A DNA stretch of 55,338 nucleotides from an uncultured Bacillota bacterium (GTDB lineage Bacteria; Bacillota; Clostridia; Oscillospirales; Oscillospiraceae): positions 1 through 55,338 of the forward strand of contig CAMTMZ010000014.1 in assembly GCA_947073765.1 (NCBI GenBank), read 5' to 3'. Each line of letters opens with the position of its first letter. Position 1 is the stretch's first letter. Made by a program: the position numbers and the translations under genes. The notes beneath the pieces are model-generated. The model saw only the letters and a program-made list of their open reading frames with translations. It had not been told where the DNA came from and ran no database searches. Below, piece by piece: positions 15,714 to 23,811 of the stretch.

Positions 15714-16295
15714 GTGCGCAAGCGTTGGATTTGCGTACTAATGACAACCCTCCTGCTCTCCGGCTGCGGCCAGGCGGGGGTGAGCGAGGCGGAGGAGCTG
15801 GCTCTGGCTGTCCGCGGGGAGTATTTGGCTATGGACCGCTGTGCCGCCCGGGCGGCCATCACCGCCGACTACGGCCAGCGGGTATATCAATATGAGCTGG
15901 CCGTGACAGCAACGGGAGAGGAGACCACCTTGACGCTCTCTGCCCCGGACACGGTGGCGGGGCTCACCGCCCGGCTCGTCGGGGAGGAAAGCCTGCTGGA
16001 ATTTGACGGCGTATCGGTAGAGACCGGACCCCTGGACGGCAGCGGTCTTACCCCGGTCTCCGCTGTCCCCGCCCTGCTGGCGGCGGCCCGGTCGGGATAC
16101 ATCACCGCCTGTGCCCTGGAGGAGGATTCGACTGTCCTCCGAATGGACTGTGGTGATCCGACAGGCAGTCCGGGCACAGGCACCGAGACCGTCTTGTGGT
16201 TTGACGCCGCCACCCACGCTCTGACCAGAGGGGAAATATCAGTGGACGGCTTCCGGGTGATTCTGTGTGAGTTTTCCGGTTTTACGGCGGGATAA
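15714..16295 (+). CDS. YdcC/GerS-like (LolA-fold) lipoprotein next to alr
   Basis: Predicted 193-residue lipoprotein with signal peptide and lipobox LLSGC. The remainder alternates beta-strand-like segments (YQYELAVTAT, TTLTLSAPD, SLLEFDGVSVETG, LWFDAATHAL, GFRVILCEFSGF), as in LolA-fold carriers such as B. subtilis YdcC and C. difficile GerS. Those genes likewise sit immediately upstream of an alanine racemase gene, and GerS is needed for spore germination. Sequence likeness alone is weak, and the assignment rests mostly on the lipobox, size and neighbour. GTG 15714 is preceded by GGGGAGG at the right distance. A paired-palindrome repeat separates it from alr. Confidence 0.65.
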   Translation: MRKRWICVLMTTLLLSGCGQAGVSEAEELALAVRGEYLAMDRCAARAAITADYGQRVYQYELAVTATGEETTLTLSAPDTVAGLTARLVGEESLLEFDGVSVETGPLDGSGLTPVSAVPALLAAARSGYITACALEEDSTVLRMDCGDPTGSPGTGTETVLWFDAATHALTRGEISVDGFRVILCEFSGFTAG

Positions 16296-16302
16296 AGCTG
16301 TA

Positions 16303-16372
16303 GGGGCGGCCTGTGGCCGCCCGCAAAGGAATTGTACATATTTTAGAGGGGCGGCCGCAGGCCGCCCCTGCA
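16303..16372. repeat. GC-rich paired-palindrome repeat (copy C), the most perfect copy
   Basis: Hairpin 1 is GGGCGGCC-TGT-GGCCGCCC (16304-16322, 8 bp perfect). Hairpin 2 is AGGGGCGGCC-GCA-GGCCGCCCCT (16347-16369, 10 bp perfect). They are joined by an A/T-rich stretch of 24 bases. It lies just before the ribosome binding site of alr. Confidence 0.85.
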
Positions 16373-16387
16373 AAAGAAGGAATTTTT

Positions 16388-17545
16388 ATGACAGACAGAA
16401 AAACCGTCCGTACCTGGGCGGAGGTGGACCTGGACGCCCTGGCCCACAACTACCGGCTCCTGCGGGGACTGGACCCGAAGGCCAAATTCCTTGGCCTGGT
16501 GAAGGCGGACGCCTACGGCCACGGCGCGGCGCCCATCGCGAAGAAACTCCAGGAGCTGGGGGCTGACATGCTGGCTGTTGCCTGTCTGGACGAAGCCATC
16601 GTATTGAGGGAATCCGGGATCGCCCTGCCCATCCTCTGCCTGGGGCAGACGCCCCCCGAACTGGCCGATGAGCTGCTGGCGTATGACATTACCCAGGCGG
16701 TGGGCGACCTGGAGTCAGGGAAAGCCCTGTCCGCGGCCGCCGTGGCCGCCGGAAAGACGCTGAAGATCCATGTGAAGGTGGACACCGGCATGGGCCGGCT
16801 GGGTTTTGTGTATTATGAGGACGATGACGAGGCGGCGCTAGAACGTGCCGGCAAGGAAATCGAGGCTCTGTGTGCCCTGCCCGGCCTGGAGGCGGAGGGT
16901 GTTTTCACGCACTTCGCCAACGCCGACGGAAGTGAGACGTACACCAAGAACCAGTATATCCGCATTCAGGATGTGATCGGTGAGCTTTGGGATCGGGGAC
17001 TCTGTCAATTTAAGATTTACCATTGCGCGGCAAGCGCCGCTGTGTTAAACTATACTTGGACTGGGTGCAATATGAACATGATCCGCCCCGGCATCGCCCT
17101 GTACGGCTATGTGCCTGACCCCTCGGTGAGGGACCCTGGCTTAAAGCCAGTAATGACGGTAAAGAGCCGGATCGCCGCTGTCCGGGAGCTGCCCGCCGGA
17201 GCGAAGATCAGCTACGGCTGCACCGCCACACTGGAACAAGACTCCCAAATCGCCGTACTGCCCATGGGCTACGGCGACGGCCTGCCCCGTGCCCTGTCCA
17301 ACAAGCTGGAGGTGCGCATCGGGGACAAGCTCTGCCCTGTCCTGGGCCGCATCTGCATGGATATGTGCATGGTGGACGTCACCGACGCCCCCGGCGTGAA
17401 AACAGGGGACGTCGCCACCGTCTATGGCCCCGGCCTGACGGACAAGGCCGCCCAACTGGCGGGCACCATTGCCTACGAATTAGTCTGCCGCATTTCCACC
17501 CGGGTTACCCGGGTCTATTTGGAGAACGGAGCCAAAATCTTCTAA
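16388..17545 (+). CDS. alr: Alanine racemase
   Basis: Predicted 385-residue PLP enzyme that makes D-alanine for peptidoglycan. The PLP Lys39 lies in VKADAYGHG and the second catalytic base, Tyr276, in ISYGCT. IHVKVDTGMGRLG, the GYGDG loop and GRICMDMCMVD are also canonical. Length is normal. The frame is open upstream to 16313, but that stretch is the repeat; ATG 16388 has AGAAGG seven bases before it. Order nnr, lipoprotein, alr, mazF matches a conserved Firmicutes block (B. subtilis ydcC-alrA-ndoAI-ndoA). In some clostridia the racemase beside gerS affects spore germination. Confidence 0.96.
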   Translation: MTDRKTVRTWAEVDLDALAHNYRLLRGLDPKAKFLGLVKADAYGHGAAPIAKKLQELGADMLAVACLDEAIVLRESGIALPILCLGQTPPELADELLAYDITQAVGDLESGKALSAAAVAAGKTLKIHVKVDTGMGRLGFVYYEDDDEAALERAGKEIEALCALPGLEAEGVFTHFANADGSETYTKNQYIRIQDVIGELWDRGLCQFKIYHCAASAAVLNYTWTGCNMNMIRPGIALYGYVPDPSVRDPGLKPVMTVKSRIAAVRELPAGAKISYGCTATLEQDSQIAVLPMGYGDGLPRALSNKLEVRIGDKLCPVLGRICMDMCMVDVTDAPGVKTGDVATVYGPGLTDKAAQLAGTIAYELVCRISTRVTRVYLENGAKIF

Positions 17546-17833
17546 GGTATTCGGCAAAAGCCGTTGTACAGGCCCGGCGAGGCCCGTCCGCCGCCGTGAC
17601 CGCCCGGACCGTTCTCACATAGGATGGAATGGAGCGCGGGGGAGCTGTCCCCTGGGTGACAGGGATGCGGCGGGCCTTTGGAGTGGGCCTGGGCCAGAGA
17701 GGGCCATGTGATGGTTCAAATTCTTTTTTAAAGAGAGGTATAAGGCCCGCCGCCCCGTGGGAGAATCATAGTACAGCGTTACATAAGACCTGCTTTTGGC
17801 TGTAACGCGGTGCTATCTTCCAGCGGAGTGTGA
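17546..17833 (+). other. Non-coding alr-mazF spacer with two stem-loops; no antitoxin gene seen
   Basis: I find no credible ORF in this 288-base spacer. It holds a perfect 12-bp inverted repeat, GCGGCGGGCCTT (17667-17678) with AAGGCCCGCCGC (17742-17753), enclosing 63 bases. A second hairpin, GCGTTACA / TGTAACGC (17776-17808), lies 25 bases before mazF. A weak promoter can be drawn (TTCAAA 17715-17720, 18 bases, TATAAG 17739-17744). It may be a structured leader or small RNA. Confidence 0.5.
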
Positions 17834-18205
17834 GTGTACTTGGATAACAGCGTAAAACGAGGCGACATTTTCTACGCCGATTTAAGCCCCGTGGTGGGCA
17901 GCGAGCAGGGGGGTGTGCGCCCTGTGCTCATCGTGCAGAACGATACCGGCAACCGCCACAGCCCCACAGTCATTGCAGCGGCCATCACCTCTCAAACGGG
18001 GAAGGCCCGCCTGCCCACCCATATCTCGGTGGCGCCTCTGAGCTGTGGCCTGCCCAAAGAGTCGGTGATTCTGCTGGAGCAGGTGCGCACCTTGGATAAG
18101 CGGCGTCTGCGGGAGAAAATGGGCCGCTTGGACGACGGCGTGATGCGCCAGGTGGACGCGGCCATTGCCGTGAGCTTTGGCCTGCATCCGGAGACCATGG
18201 TATAA
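17834..18205 (+). CDS. mazF: MazF/NdoA (EndoA) family mRNA interferase
   Basis: Predicted 123-residue PemK/MazF-type RNase. KRGDIFYADLSPVVGSEQGG, RPVLIVQND, the TSQTGKARLPTH segment and LEQVRTLDKRRL are the conserved blocks of Firmicutes EndoA, which cuts mRNA at U-ACAU sites. In B. subtilis the antitoxin ndoAI lies directly upstream in an operon; here the upstream 288 bases hold no antitoxin ORF. The start is GTG 17834 (MYLDNSVKRGD) with a weak GGAGTG site. A TTG two codons later is also possible. A paired-palindrome repeat follows the stop. Toxin family is secure; how it is kept in check is not visible. Confidence 0.92.
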   Translation: MYLDNSVKRGDIFYADLSPVVGSEQGGVRPVLIVQNDTGNRHSPTVIAAAITSQTGKARLPTHISVAPLSCGLPKESVILLEQVRTLDKRRLREKMGRLDDGVMRQVDAAIAVSFGLHPETMV

Positions 18206-18210
18206 CTGCA

Positions 18211-18283
18211 GGGGGCGGCCCGTGCGCCGCCCCGCGTTTTCCAATACCGCCTGACAGCGGGCGGCCCTGGGCCGCCCCCGCAC
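18211..18283. repeat. GC-rich paired-palindrome repeat (copy D)
   Basis: Hairpin 1 is GGGGCGGC-N6-GCCGCCCC (18212-18233) and hairpin 2 is GGGCGGCC-CTG-GGCCGCCC (18259-18277), ending CCCCGCA. The 25-base linker and layout are as in copies B and C. It lies between mazF and the secreted protein gene. Confidence 0.83.
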
Positions 18284-18300
18284 AAAAGGAGAAATGAACG

Positions 18301-18840
18301 ATGAAAAAACTGGACAAGCGCTGGTCTGTCCGGCTGGGGGCGCTGGCACTGTCCGCCGTGCTGCTGGGCACGGTGGCGGCCCTGGCCGAGGGGGGCGGGC
18401 AGACCGATCCTCTCATTACCCTGAGCTACTTAAATCAGACAGCCATCCCCCAGATTGTTAAGCAGGTGGAGGACCAGACAGTCCAGCGCCAGCGGGAACT
18501 GGAGCGGCTGTTTGCCGAACAGGTGGAGCGGTGCCTCCAGCAGGCCGGCCAGGGAACCGGAGGCGCCTCCGGAGGGGCGTCCTTCTCGCTGGTGACGGTG
18601 CCCAGCGGCCAGACGCTGGCCCTGGGGGTGGGCTGCGAAGTGCTGCCCCGGGTGGGCAGCGTCCAGGTTCAGGCCAGCACCGCCCCTGCTTTGGTGGACC
18701 TGTCCACCGGCGGCACAGTAGACTCCGGAGCTACGCTCACCCGAAACCACCTGTACATGGCCACCATCGCTGACCGCACCCTCACCGCCTCTGGCGGAGA
18801 GGCAAAGCTGCTGATCAGAGGCAGCTGGTCCATCCTGTAG
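18301..18840 (+). CDS. Secreted protein of unknown function
   Basis: Predicted 179 residues with an N-terminal signal peptide (about residues 1-30, ending AALAEG) and no lipobox Cys. DPLITLSYLNQ comes next, then a charged, probably coiled-coil segment (about 50-80), a Gly/Ala/Ser linker, and a beta-rich C-terminal part (FSLVTVPSGQTLALGVGCEVLPR, NHLYMATIADR, LLIRGSWSIL). I have seen this general pattern in many clostridial proteins without an assigned role, and I do not assign one. AGGAG precedes the ATG by nine bases. It is followed by a strong terminator. Confidence 0.75.
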   Translation: MKKLDKRWSVRLGALALSAVLLGTVAALAEGGGQTDPLITLSYLNQTAIPQIVKQVEDQTVQRQRELERLFAEQVERCLQQAGQGTGGASGGASFSLVTVPSGQTLALGVGCEVLPRVGSVQVQASTAPALVDLSTGGTVDSGATLTRNHLYMATIADRTLTASGGEAKLLIRGSWSIL

Positions 18841-18852
18841 CCGTCCTGTCCC

Positions 18853-18894
18853 AGCGGGCCCGTCCGATACCTCCGGACAGGCCCGCTGTTTTTG
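18853..18894 (+). terminator. Rho-independent terminator after the secreted protein gene
   Basis: AGCGGGCC and GTCCG pair with CGGAC and GGCCCGCT across one mismatch, and the stem is followed by GTTTTTGTT. It ends the suf-nnr-alr-mazF side of the region. Confidence 0.88.
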
Positions 18895-18923
18895 TTGCAA
18901 TCCCCAGGCCCTTTTGGTATAAT
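18895..18923 (+). promoter_or_regulatory. Sigma-A-type promoter of the smc operon
   Basis: TTGCAA (18895-18900), a 17-base spacer and a perfect TATAAT (18918-18923) stand about 95 bases before smc. The -35 box begins in the tail of the preceding terminator. Confidence 0.82.
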
Positions 18924-19020
18924 GTAACATCAATATTGATTGAAATTTGAAACAACGAAAGAAGCGGCGGCGATGACCAGCCTGGTGATCCGGCGCCGCC
19001 ATTGATACGAGGTGGCCTGT

Positions 19021-22000
19021 TTGTATTTAAAAGCATTGGAAATCCAGGGCTTCAAGTCCTTCCCCGATAAGACAGTCCTCACATTTGGCGAGGATATCAC
19101 GGCCATCGTGGGTCCAAACGGCTCCGGCAAGTCCAACATCTCCGACGCCATCCGATGGGTTATGGGTGAGCAGTCCACCCGGGCCCTGCGGGGGGGCAAG
19201 ATGGAGGATGTAATCTTCGGCGGCACCGCCAAACGCCGTCAGACAGGCTATGCGGAGGTCTCTCTGGTGCTGGACAACACCTCTCATCTCTTTGACATGG
19301 AGGAGAGCGAGGTTATGGTGACCCGGCGGTACTACCGCTCTGGGGAGAGCGAGTACTATATCAACCGCCGTTCCGTCCGGTTAAAGGACGTCAACGAGCT
19401 GTTTATGGACACCGGCCTGGGGCGAGAGGGTTACTCCATTATTGGCCAGGGCAGAATCGACGAGATTTTGTCGGTAAAGTCCGCCGACCGCCGCGAGGTC
19501 TTTGAAGAGGCCGCCGGCATCTCCCGCTTCCGCCACCGCAAGGAGGAGGCGGAGCGGAAATTGGAGCGCACTGACGAGAATTTGGTGCGGATCAACGACA
19601 AAATTTCGGAGCTGGAGTTCCAGGTGGAGCCCCTGCGGGAGCAGAGTGCAAAGGCCAAAAAATTTTTGACTCTCCGGGACGAGCTGCGCAGCTTGGAGAT
19701 ATCCGTCTGGCTGGATACTCTGGAGCGGATCCGGGCGGGAAATATCAAGCTGGAGGCCGACTATCAGGAGGCCATCCGCCGCCGGGAGGAGATTCGAATT
19801 TCTCAGGAGAAAGCATACGCCGCCGCTGAGAAATTTTCCGAGGAGATGCGGGAGAAGGATTTGGAGGCCGACCGCCTGCGCTTCGCGGTGCAGGGCAGGC
19901 AGGCCCAGGCCAATGAGCTGGAGTCGGCGGTGGCCGTGCTGCGCAGTAGCATCCAGCATAATCAGGAGTCCGCGCGGCGTATCCAGGCGGACCTGGAACA
20001 GCAGGAGGGGCGGGAGGGCTCGCTGTCAGAGCAGATTACCCAGCGTCAGACCCGCCTGGCGGAGATTGAGCTTCAGCTGGCGGAGAGCCGGGCCGCTCTG
20101 GCCGACAGAAGCAGAGAGGCGGAGGAGGCGGCCCGCTCCGCGGGCACTTTGGCCCGGGAGCTGGAGGAGCTGCGGGGCCGGGCTGACCTGGAGGCCGCCG
20201 GGGCGGCGGAGGCAAAGGCGCTGCTGTCCGCCCTGGCTGCCGCGGCTCAGGAGGTGCTGGACCGGGACGAGACCGTTCGCCGGGAGGCCGGCGAACTGGA
20301 GCGGCGGCTGAGGGAGGCCCAGACAGAGTCCCGGACCGCCCGCCGGCGGTATGACGACGCGGTGGAGGAGCGGGACGGAGTTAAAAATGTGATCCAAGGC
20401 TACCGGCTGCGCATGGAGTCCCGAAAAAAGAAGTGGGAGCAGGCCAAGGATGCCCACGTGAAGCTGCAGATGTCCGAAAACGCCCTTACCTCCCGGATCA
20501 AGCTGCTTACCGAGATGGAGCGGGAGCATGAGGGATACACCAAAGCGGTCAAGCTGGTGATGGGGGAGGCCCGGCGGGGGACCATGAAAAACATCCATGG
20601 CCCGGTGGCGGATCTGCTGAAGGTCCCGGACCAGTATACTGTGGCCATTGAAACCGCATTGGGCGGAGCGATGCAGAACATCGTAGTGGACCGGGAGGAG
20701 GACGGCAAGGCGGTGATCCAGTACCTCAAGCGCCGGGATGGCGGCCGGGCCACCATTCTGCCCCTCACCTCGATCCGACCTGGGTTCCTGCGGGAGGGGG
20801 AGACGCTGGAGAAGGAGCCCGGCTTTGTGGGAGTGGGCGACAGGCTTATCTCCTTTGATCCCCGGTACAAAAATGTCTTTTCCAACCTTTTGGGCCGGGT
20901 GGCCGTCATGGAAAACCTGGACGCCGCCATTGCCGCGGCCCGGAAATACAAATACGCCTTCCGCATTGTTACGCTGGACGGCCAGGTGCTCAACCCCGGC
21001 GGCTCCATGACCGGCGGCTCTGCCAGCCGCGGCGCGGGAATTCTCAGCCGGGCCAACGAGCTGGAGCGGCTCAACGGCCAGCTCTCCGGCATCCAGGCCC
21101 AGGTGGCCGAGGGAACACGGGCCATGGCGGAAGCGGAGCGGGAGTCCGCCGCCGCCTCCTATGAGCTGGAGACCGCCCAGGCCCAGCTGCGCCAGTGGGA
21201 GGACGCCATCCTGAAAGCGGAGGGGGAGCTGTCCCGCTGCCAGTCTGTGGCTGCCGGCCTGGAGGACCAGCGGGCGGGCCAGCGGGAAGAGCTGGAGCAG
21301 CTCAAGGAACGCACCGCCCAGATTGAAGCCGATACCCAGGCCGCTCGGACGCGCATCCTGGTTCTGGAGGGAGAGGCCGCCGCGCTGAAGAGCGAGGCGG
21401 AGGGCAAGGCCCGGGGCCAGAGTGAGGCCCAGGAGCGTACCGCCCGCATTGCCCAGGAGACGGCCGCCCTTACCGCCGCTCAGGCGGCGATGGAGGCGGA
21501 GCGGGAGGCCACCTGCTCCGGCTTGGCTGAGCTGGAGCGGCTGAAGCGGAGTATGGCCGGCGACCGGGATCAGAGCCGGGCCCTTATGGCCGGCTACGAG
21601 GAGAAAAACGCCGGGTTTACCCGGGAAATTCAGGAAAAGGAGGCGGCCCTGGCTGCCCTGCAGGAGGAAACCTGCCGTCAAAATGAGGCGGCGGCACGGC
21701 TGAACCAGGAGAAGCTGGATCTGGAGGGCCTGCGGGTGAAGGCCACCCGGGAGAGCCAGACCCTGAACGAGGAGCTGCTGCGGGCCGAAGGTGAGGTCTC
21801 ACGCTTGGAGCAGAGAAAGGTGTCCTCCTCCATGGAGGAGAAACAGCTCTTGGATAAGCTGTGGGAGACCTATGAGCTCTCCCATGAGGCTGCCCGCCAG
21901 CAGAGGGTGGAGATCGAGTCCGTTCCCAGGGCCAGCCGCCGTGTGGCCGATTTGAAGCGCTCCATCTCCGCTCTGGGCAGCGTAAACGTGGGGGCCATCG

Positions 22001-22593
22001 AGGAGTTCCAGCGGATCAACGAGCGATACACCTACCTTACCGACCAGCGGGACGATGTGGACAAGGCGAAAAAAGAGCTGGAGGAGATTATCGCGGGCAT
22101 TACAGGGGAGATGAAGGATATCTTCCAGCGGGAGTTTACCACCATCAACGAGGCCTTTGGACAGACATTTTTAGAGCTGTTCGGGGGGGGCAAGGCCACC
22201 CTGGAGCTGGAAGATCCGGAGGATATCCTCAACTGCGGCATTGAGATCAAGGTCCAGCCCCCGGGAAAGGCGCTGAAAATTATCACGCTGCTGTCCGGCG
22301 GTGAAAAGGCCTTTGTGGCGATCGCGCTGTATTTTGCCATCTTAAAGGTCCGCCCCACCCCCTTTGTGGTGATGGACGAGATCGAGGCGGCGCTGGATGA
22401 CAACAACGTGGTCAAGTTTGCCAGCTACATGCGGAATATGTCAGAGCGGACCCAGTTCATTGTCATTACCCACCGCCGGGGCACCATGGAGGAGGCCGAC
22501 GTACTCTACGGCGTGACCATGCAGGAGCAGGGGGTGAGCCGGATGCTCACCATCAACCTCAACGATGTGGAGAAGGAGCTGAACATCCGATGA
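19021..22593 (+). CDS. smc: Chromosome segregation and condensation ATPase SMC
   Basis: Predicted 1190-residue SMC, the ATPase arm of the SMC-ScpAB complex. The N-terminal half of the ATPase head has Walker A GPNGSGKS (31-38) and GEQSTRALRGGKMEDVIFGG. Two long coiled coils flank a hinge (about residues 500-680, with HGPVADLLKVPDQY and NPGGSMTGGS). The C-terminal head has the signature LLSGGEKA (Ser1092) and Walker B FVVMDEIEAALDD (Asp1119). I place the start at TTG 19021, giving the usual MYLKALEIQGFKSF, because GAGGTGG lies six bases before it. The GTG at 19012 lies inside that ribosome site. The RNase III gene that often precedes smc is absent here. Confidence 0.95.
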   Translation: MYLKALEIQGFKSFPDKTVLTFGEDITAIVGPNGSGKSNISDAIRWVMGEQSTRALRGGKMEDVIFGGTAKRRQTGYAEVSLVLDNTSHLFDMEESEVMVTRRYYRSGESEYYINRRSVRLKDVNELFMDTGLGREGYSIIGQGRIDEILSVKSADRREVFEEAAGISRFRHRKEEAERKLERTDENLVRINDKISELEFQVEPLREQSAKAKKFLTLRDELRSLEISVWLDTLERIRAGNIKLEADYQEAIRRREEIRISQEKAYAAAEKFSEEMREKDLEADRLRFAVQGRQAQANELESAVAVLRSSIQHNQESARRIQADLEQQEGREGSLSEQITQRQTRLAEIELQLAESRAALADRSREAEEAARSAGTLARELEELRGRADLEAAGAAEAKALLSALAAAAQEVLDRDETVRREAGELERRLREAQTESRTARRRYDDAVEERDGVKNVIQGYRLRMESRKKKWEQAKDAHVKLQMSENALTSRIKLLTEMEREHEGYTKAVKLVMGEARRGTMKNIHGPVADLLKVPDQYTVAIETALGGAMQNIVVDREEDGKAVIQYLKRRDGGRATILPLTSIRPGFLREGETLEKEPGFVGVGDRLISFDPRYKNVFSNLLGRVAVMENLDAAIAAARKYKYAFRIVTLDGQVLNPGGSMTGGSASRGAGILSRANELERLNGQLSGIQAQVAEGTRAMAEAERESAAASYELETAQAQLRQWEDAILKAEGELSRCQSVAAGLEDQRAGQREELEQLKERTAQIEADTQAARTRILVLEGEAAALKSEAEGKARGQSEAQERTARIAQETAALTAAQAAMEAEREATCSGLAELERLKRSMAGDRDQSRALMAGYEEKNAGFTREIQEKEAALAALQEETCRQNEAAARLNQEKLDLEGLRVKATRESQTLNEELLRAEGEVSRLEQRKVSSSMEEKQLLDKLWETYELSHEAARQQRVEIESVPRASRRVADLKRSISALGSVNVGAIEEFQRINERYTYLTDQRDDVDKAKKELEEIIAGITGEMKDIFQREFTTINEAFGQTFLELFGGGKATLELEDPEDILNCGIEIKVQPPGKALKIITLLSGGEKAFVAIALYFAILKVRPTPFVVMDEIEAALDDNNVVKFASYMRNMSERTQFIVITHRRGTMEEADVLYGVTMQEQGVSRMLTINLNDVEKELNIR

Positions 22594-22868
22594 ACGGCAA
22601 CGAAAATAAGACCGGCAGCGGCAAAAAGATCATCGGGGGCATACTCCTAATTGTCCTGCTGTTTATAGGGATCAAAGTGGTCTTTTGGGGGCTGGATCAG
22701 GTGGTACCGCCGGAAAAGCTGCGGGGCAGACCGGACGTGTCCGCCAGCCAGAGCGCCCCGGAGGGCCGGGAGGCCCCCAGCTTCTGCGTCCACTGCGGCA
22801 AGGAACTGCCGGAATCCTTTGAATGGGGGCAGTTTTGTCCCTGGTGCGGGGAAAAGAACAAAGGATAA
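22590..22868 (+). CDS. Small membrane protein with a zinc ribbon
   Basis: Predicted 92 residues. One transmembrane helix (about 15-34, IIGGILLIVLLFIGIKVVFW) is followed by a disordered linker and a C-terminal zinc ribbon with two CxxC pairs (CVHCGKELP, then CPWCGEKNKG). Its ATG overlaps the smc stop by four bases, so translation is probably coupled. ftsY starts 12 bases after it. No function is known to me. The position between smc and ftsY hints at a role near the membrane, but this is only context. Confidence 0.78.
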   Translation: MNGNENKTGSGKKIIGGILLIVLLFIGIKVVFWGLDQVVPPEKLRGRPDVSASQSAPEGREAPSFCVHCGKELPESFEWGQFCPWCGEKNKG

Positions 22869-22880
22869 GGAGAAAAGACC

Positions 22881-23750
22881 ATGGGTTTTTTTGACAAGCT
22901 GAAAAAAATCAACATTTTTGCCGGGTTCGGTTCTGAGCTCACCGACGACTTTTACGATGAGCTGGAGGAGTCGCTGATTCTGGCTGACGCGGGCATGGAC
23001 GTGGCTCTGGAGCTGGTGGAGCAGCTGCGCCGCCGGGTAAAGCTGGAGGGGGTCAAGACGGTGGAGGATGCCCGGGAGGTGATGGTGCGGATCATCGCTG
23101 AGGTCCTCAGTGTGGGGGACTCAGATCTGAATCTGTCTACCAAGCCCTCGGTGGTGCTGTTCATCGGGGTGAACGGGGTGGGCAAGACCACCACCATCGG
23201 TAAGATCGGCCGGCAGCTGAAGGGGGAGCGGAAAAAGGTCCTGTTCTGCGCCGCTGACACCTTCCGGGCGGCGGCGGCGGACCAGCTCACCATCTGGGCC
23301 GACCGGGCGGGGGTGGATATTGTGAAGCAGCAGGAGGGCGCCGACCCGGCGGCTGTGGTGTTCGACGCCATGACAGCGGCCAGGGCCCGGGGAACCGACG
23401 TAGTGCTGGTGGACACCGCCGGCCGGCTGCATAACAAGCAGAACCTGATGAACGAGCTGAACAAGATCAGCCGGGTGATCGACCGTGAGCTGCCCGGCTG
23501 CGCCCGGGAGACGCTGCTGGTGCTGGATGCCACCACCGGCCAGAACGGGCTGATCCAGGCCAAGCAGTTTAAGGAGGCGGCGGGGATCACAGGCATCGTT
23601 CTTACCAAGCTGGACGGCACCGCAAAGGGCGGCATCGCCATCGCCATTGCCAGAGAGCTGGGGGTGCCGGTAAAGTACGCCGGCGTAGGGGAGGGCGCGG
23701 ACGACCTCAGACCCTTCGACGCCCGGGAGTTTGCCCAGGCTTTGATCTAA
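22881..23750 (+). CDS. ftsY: Signal recognition particle receptor FtsY
   Basis: Predicted 289-residue SRP receptor GTPase that docks ribosome-nascent chain complexes at the membrane. It consists almost only of the NG domain, with a very short N-terminal part (MGFFDKLKKINIF), as in many Firmicutes. Motifs: G1 GVNGVGKTTT (about 96-105), DTFRAAAADQL, G3 DTAGR, DATTGQNGL, G4 TKLDG and GVGEGADDLRPF. A GGAGAA site precedes ATG. It is the third gene of the smc operon. Confidence 0.96.
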   Translation: MGFFDKLKKINIFAGFGSELTDDFYDELEESLILADAGMDVALELVEQLRRRVKLEGVKTVEDAREVMVRIIAEVLSVGDSDLNLSTKPSVVLFIGVNGVGKTTTIGKIGRQLKGERKKVLFCAADTFRAAAADQLTIWADRAGVDIVKQQEGADPAAVVFDAMTAARARGTDVVLVDTAGRLHNKQNLMNELNKISRVIDRELPGCARETLLVLDATTGQNGLIQAKQFKEAAGITGIVLTKLDGTAKGGIAIAIARELGVPVKYAGVGEGADDLRPFDAREFAQALI

Positions 23751-23811
23751 AATTTAACACATTGTTCAATAGACAGATAGAGAAAATATGGTAGAATAAG
23801 GGGGAAGAAGG

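Noticed and set aside
17705-17735. GGTTCAAAT looks like a tRNA T-loop
   Set aside because: No paired T-arm, acceptor stem or anticodon arm can be drawn around it.
20026-21681. A 551-codon open frame on the minus strand within smc
   Set aside because: It is antisense to the coiled-coil region of a clear SMC protein.
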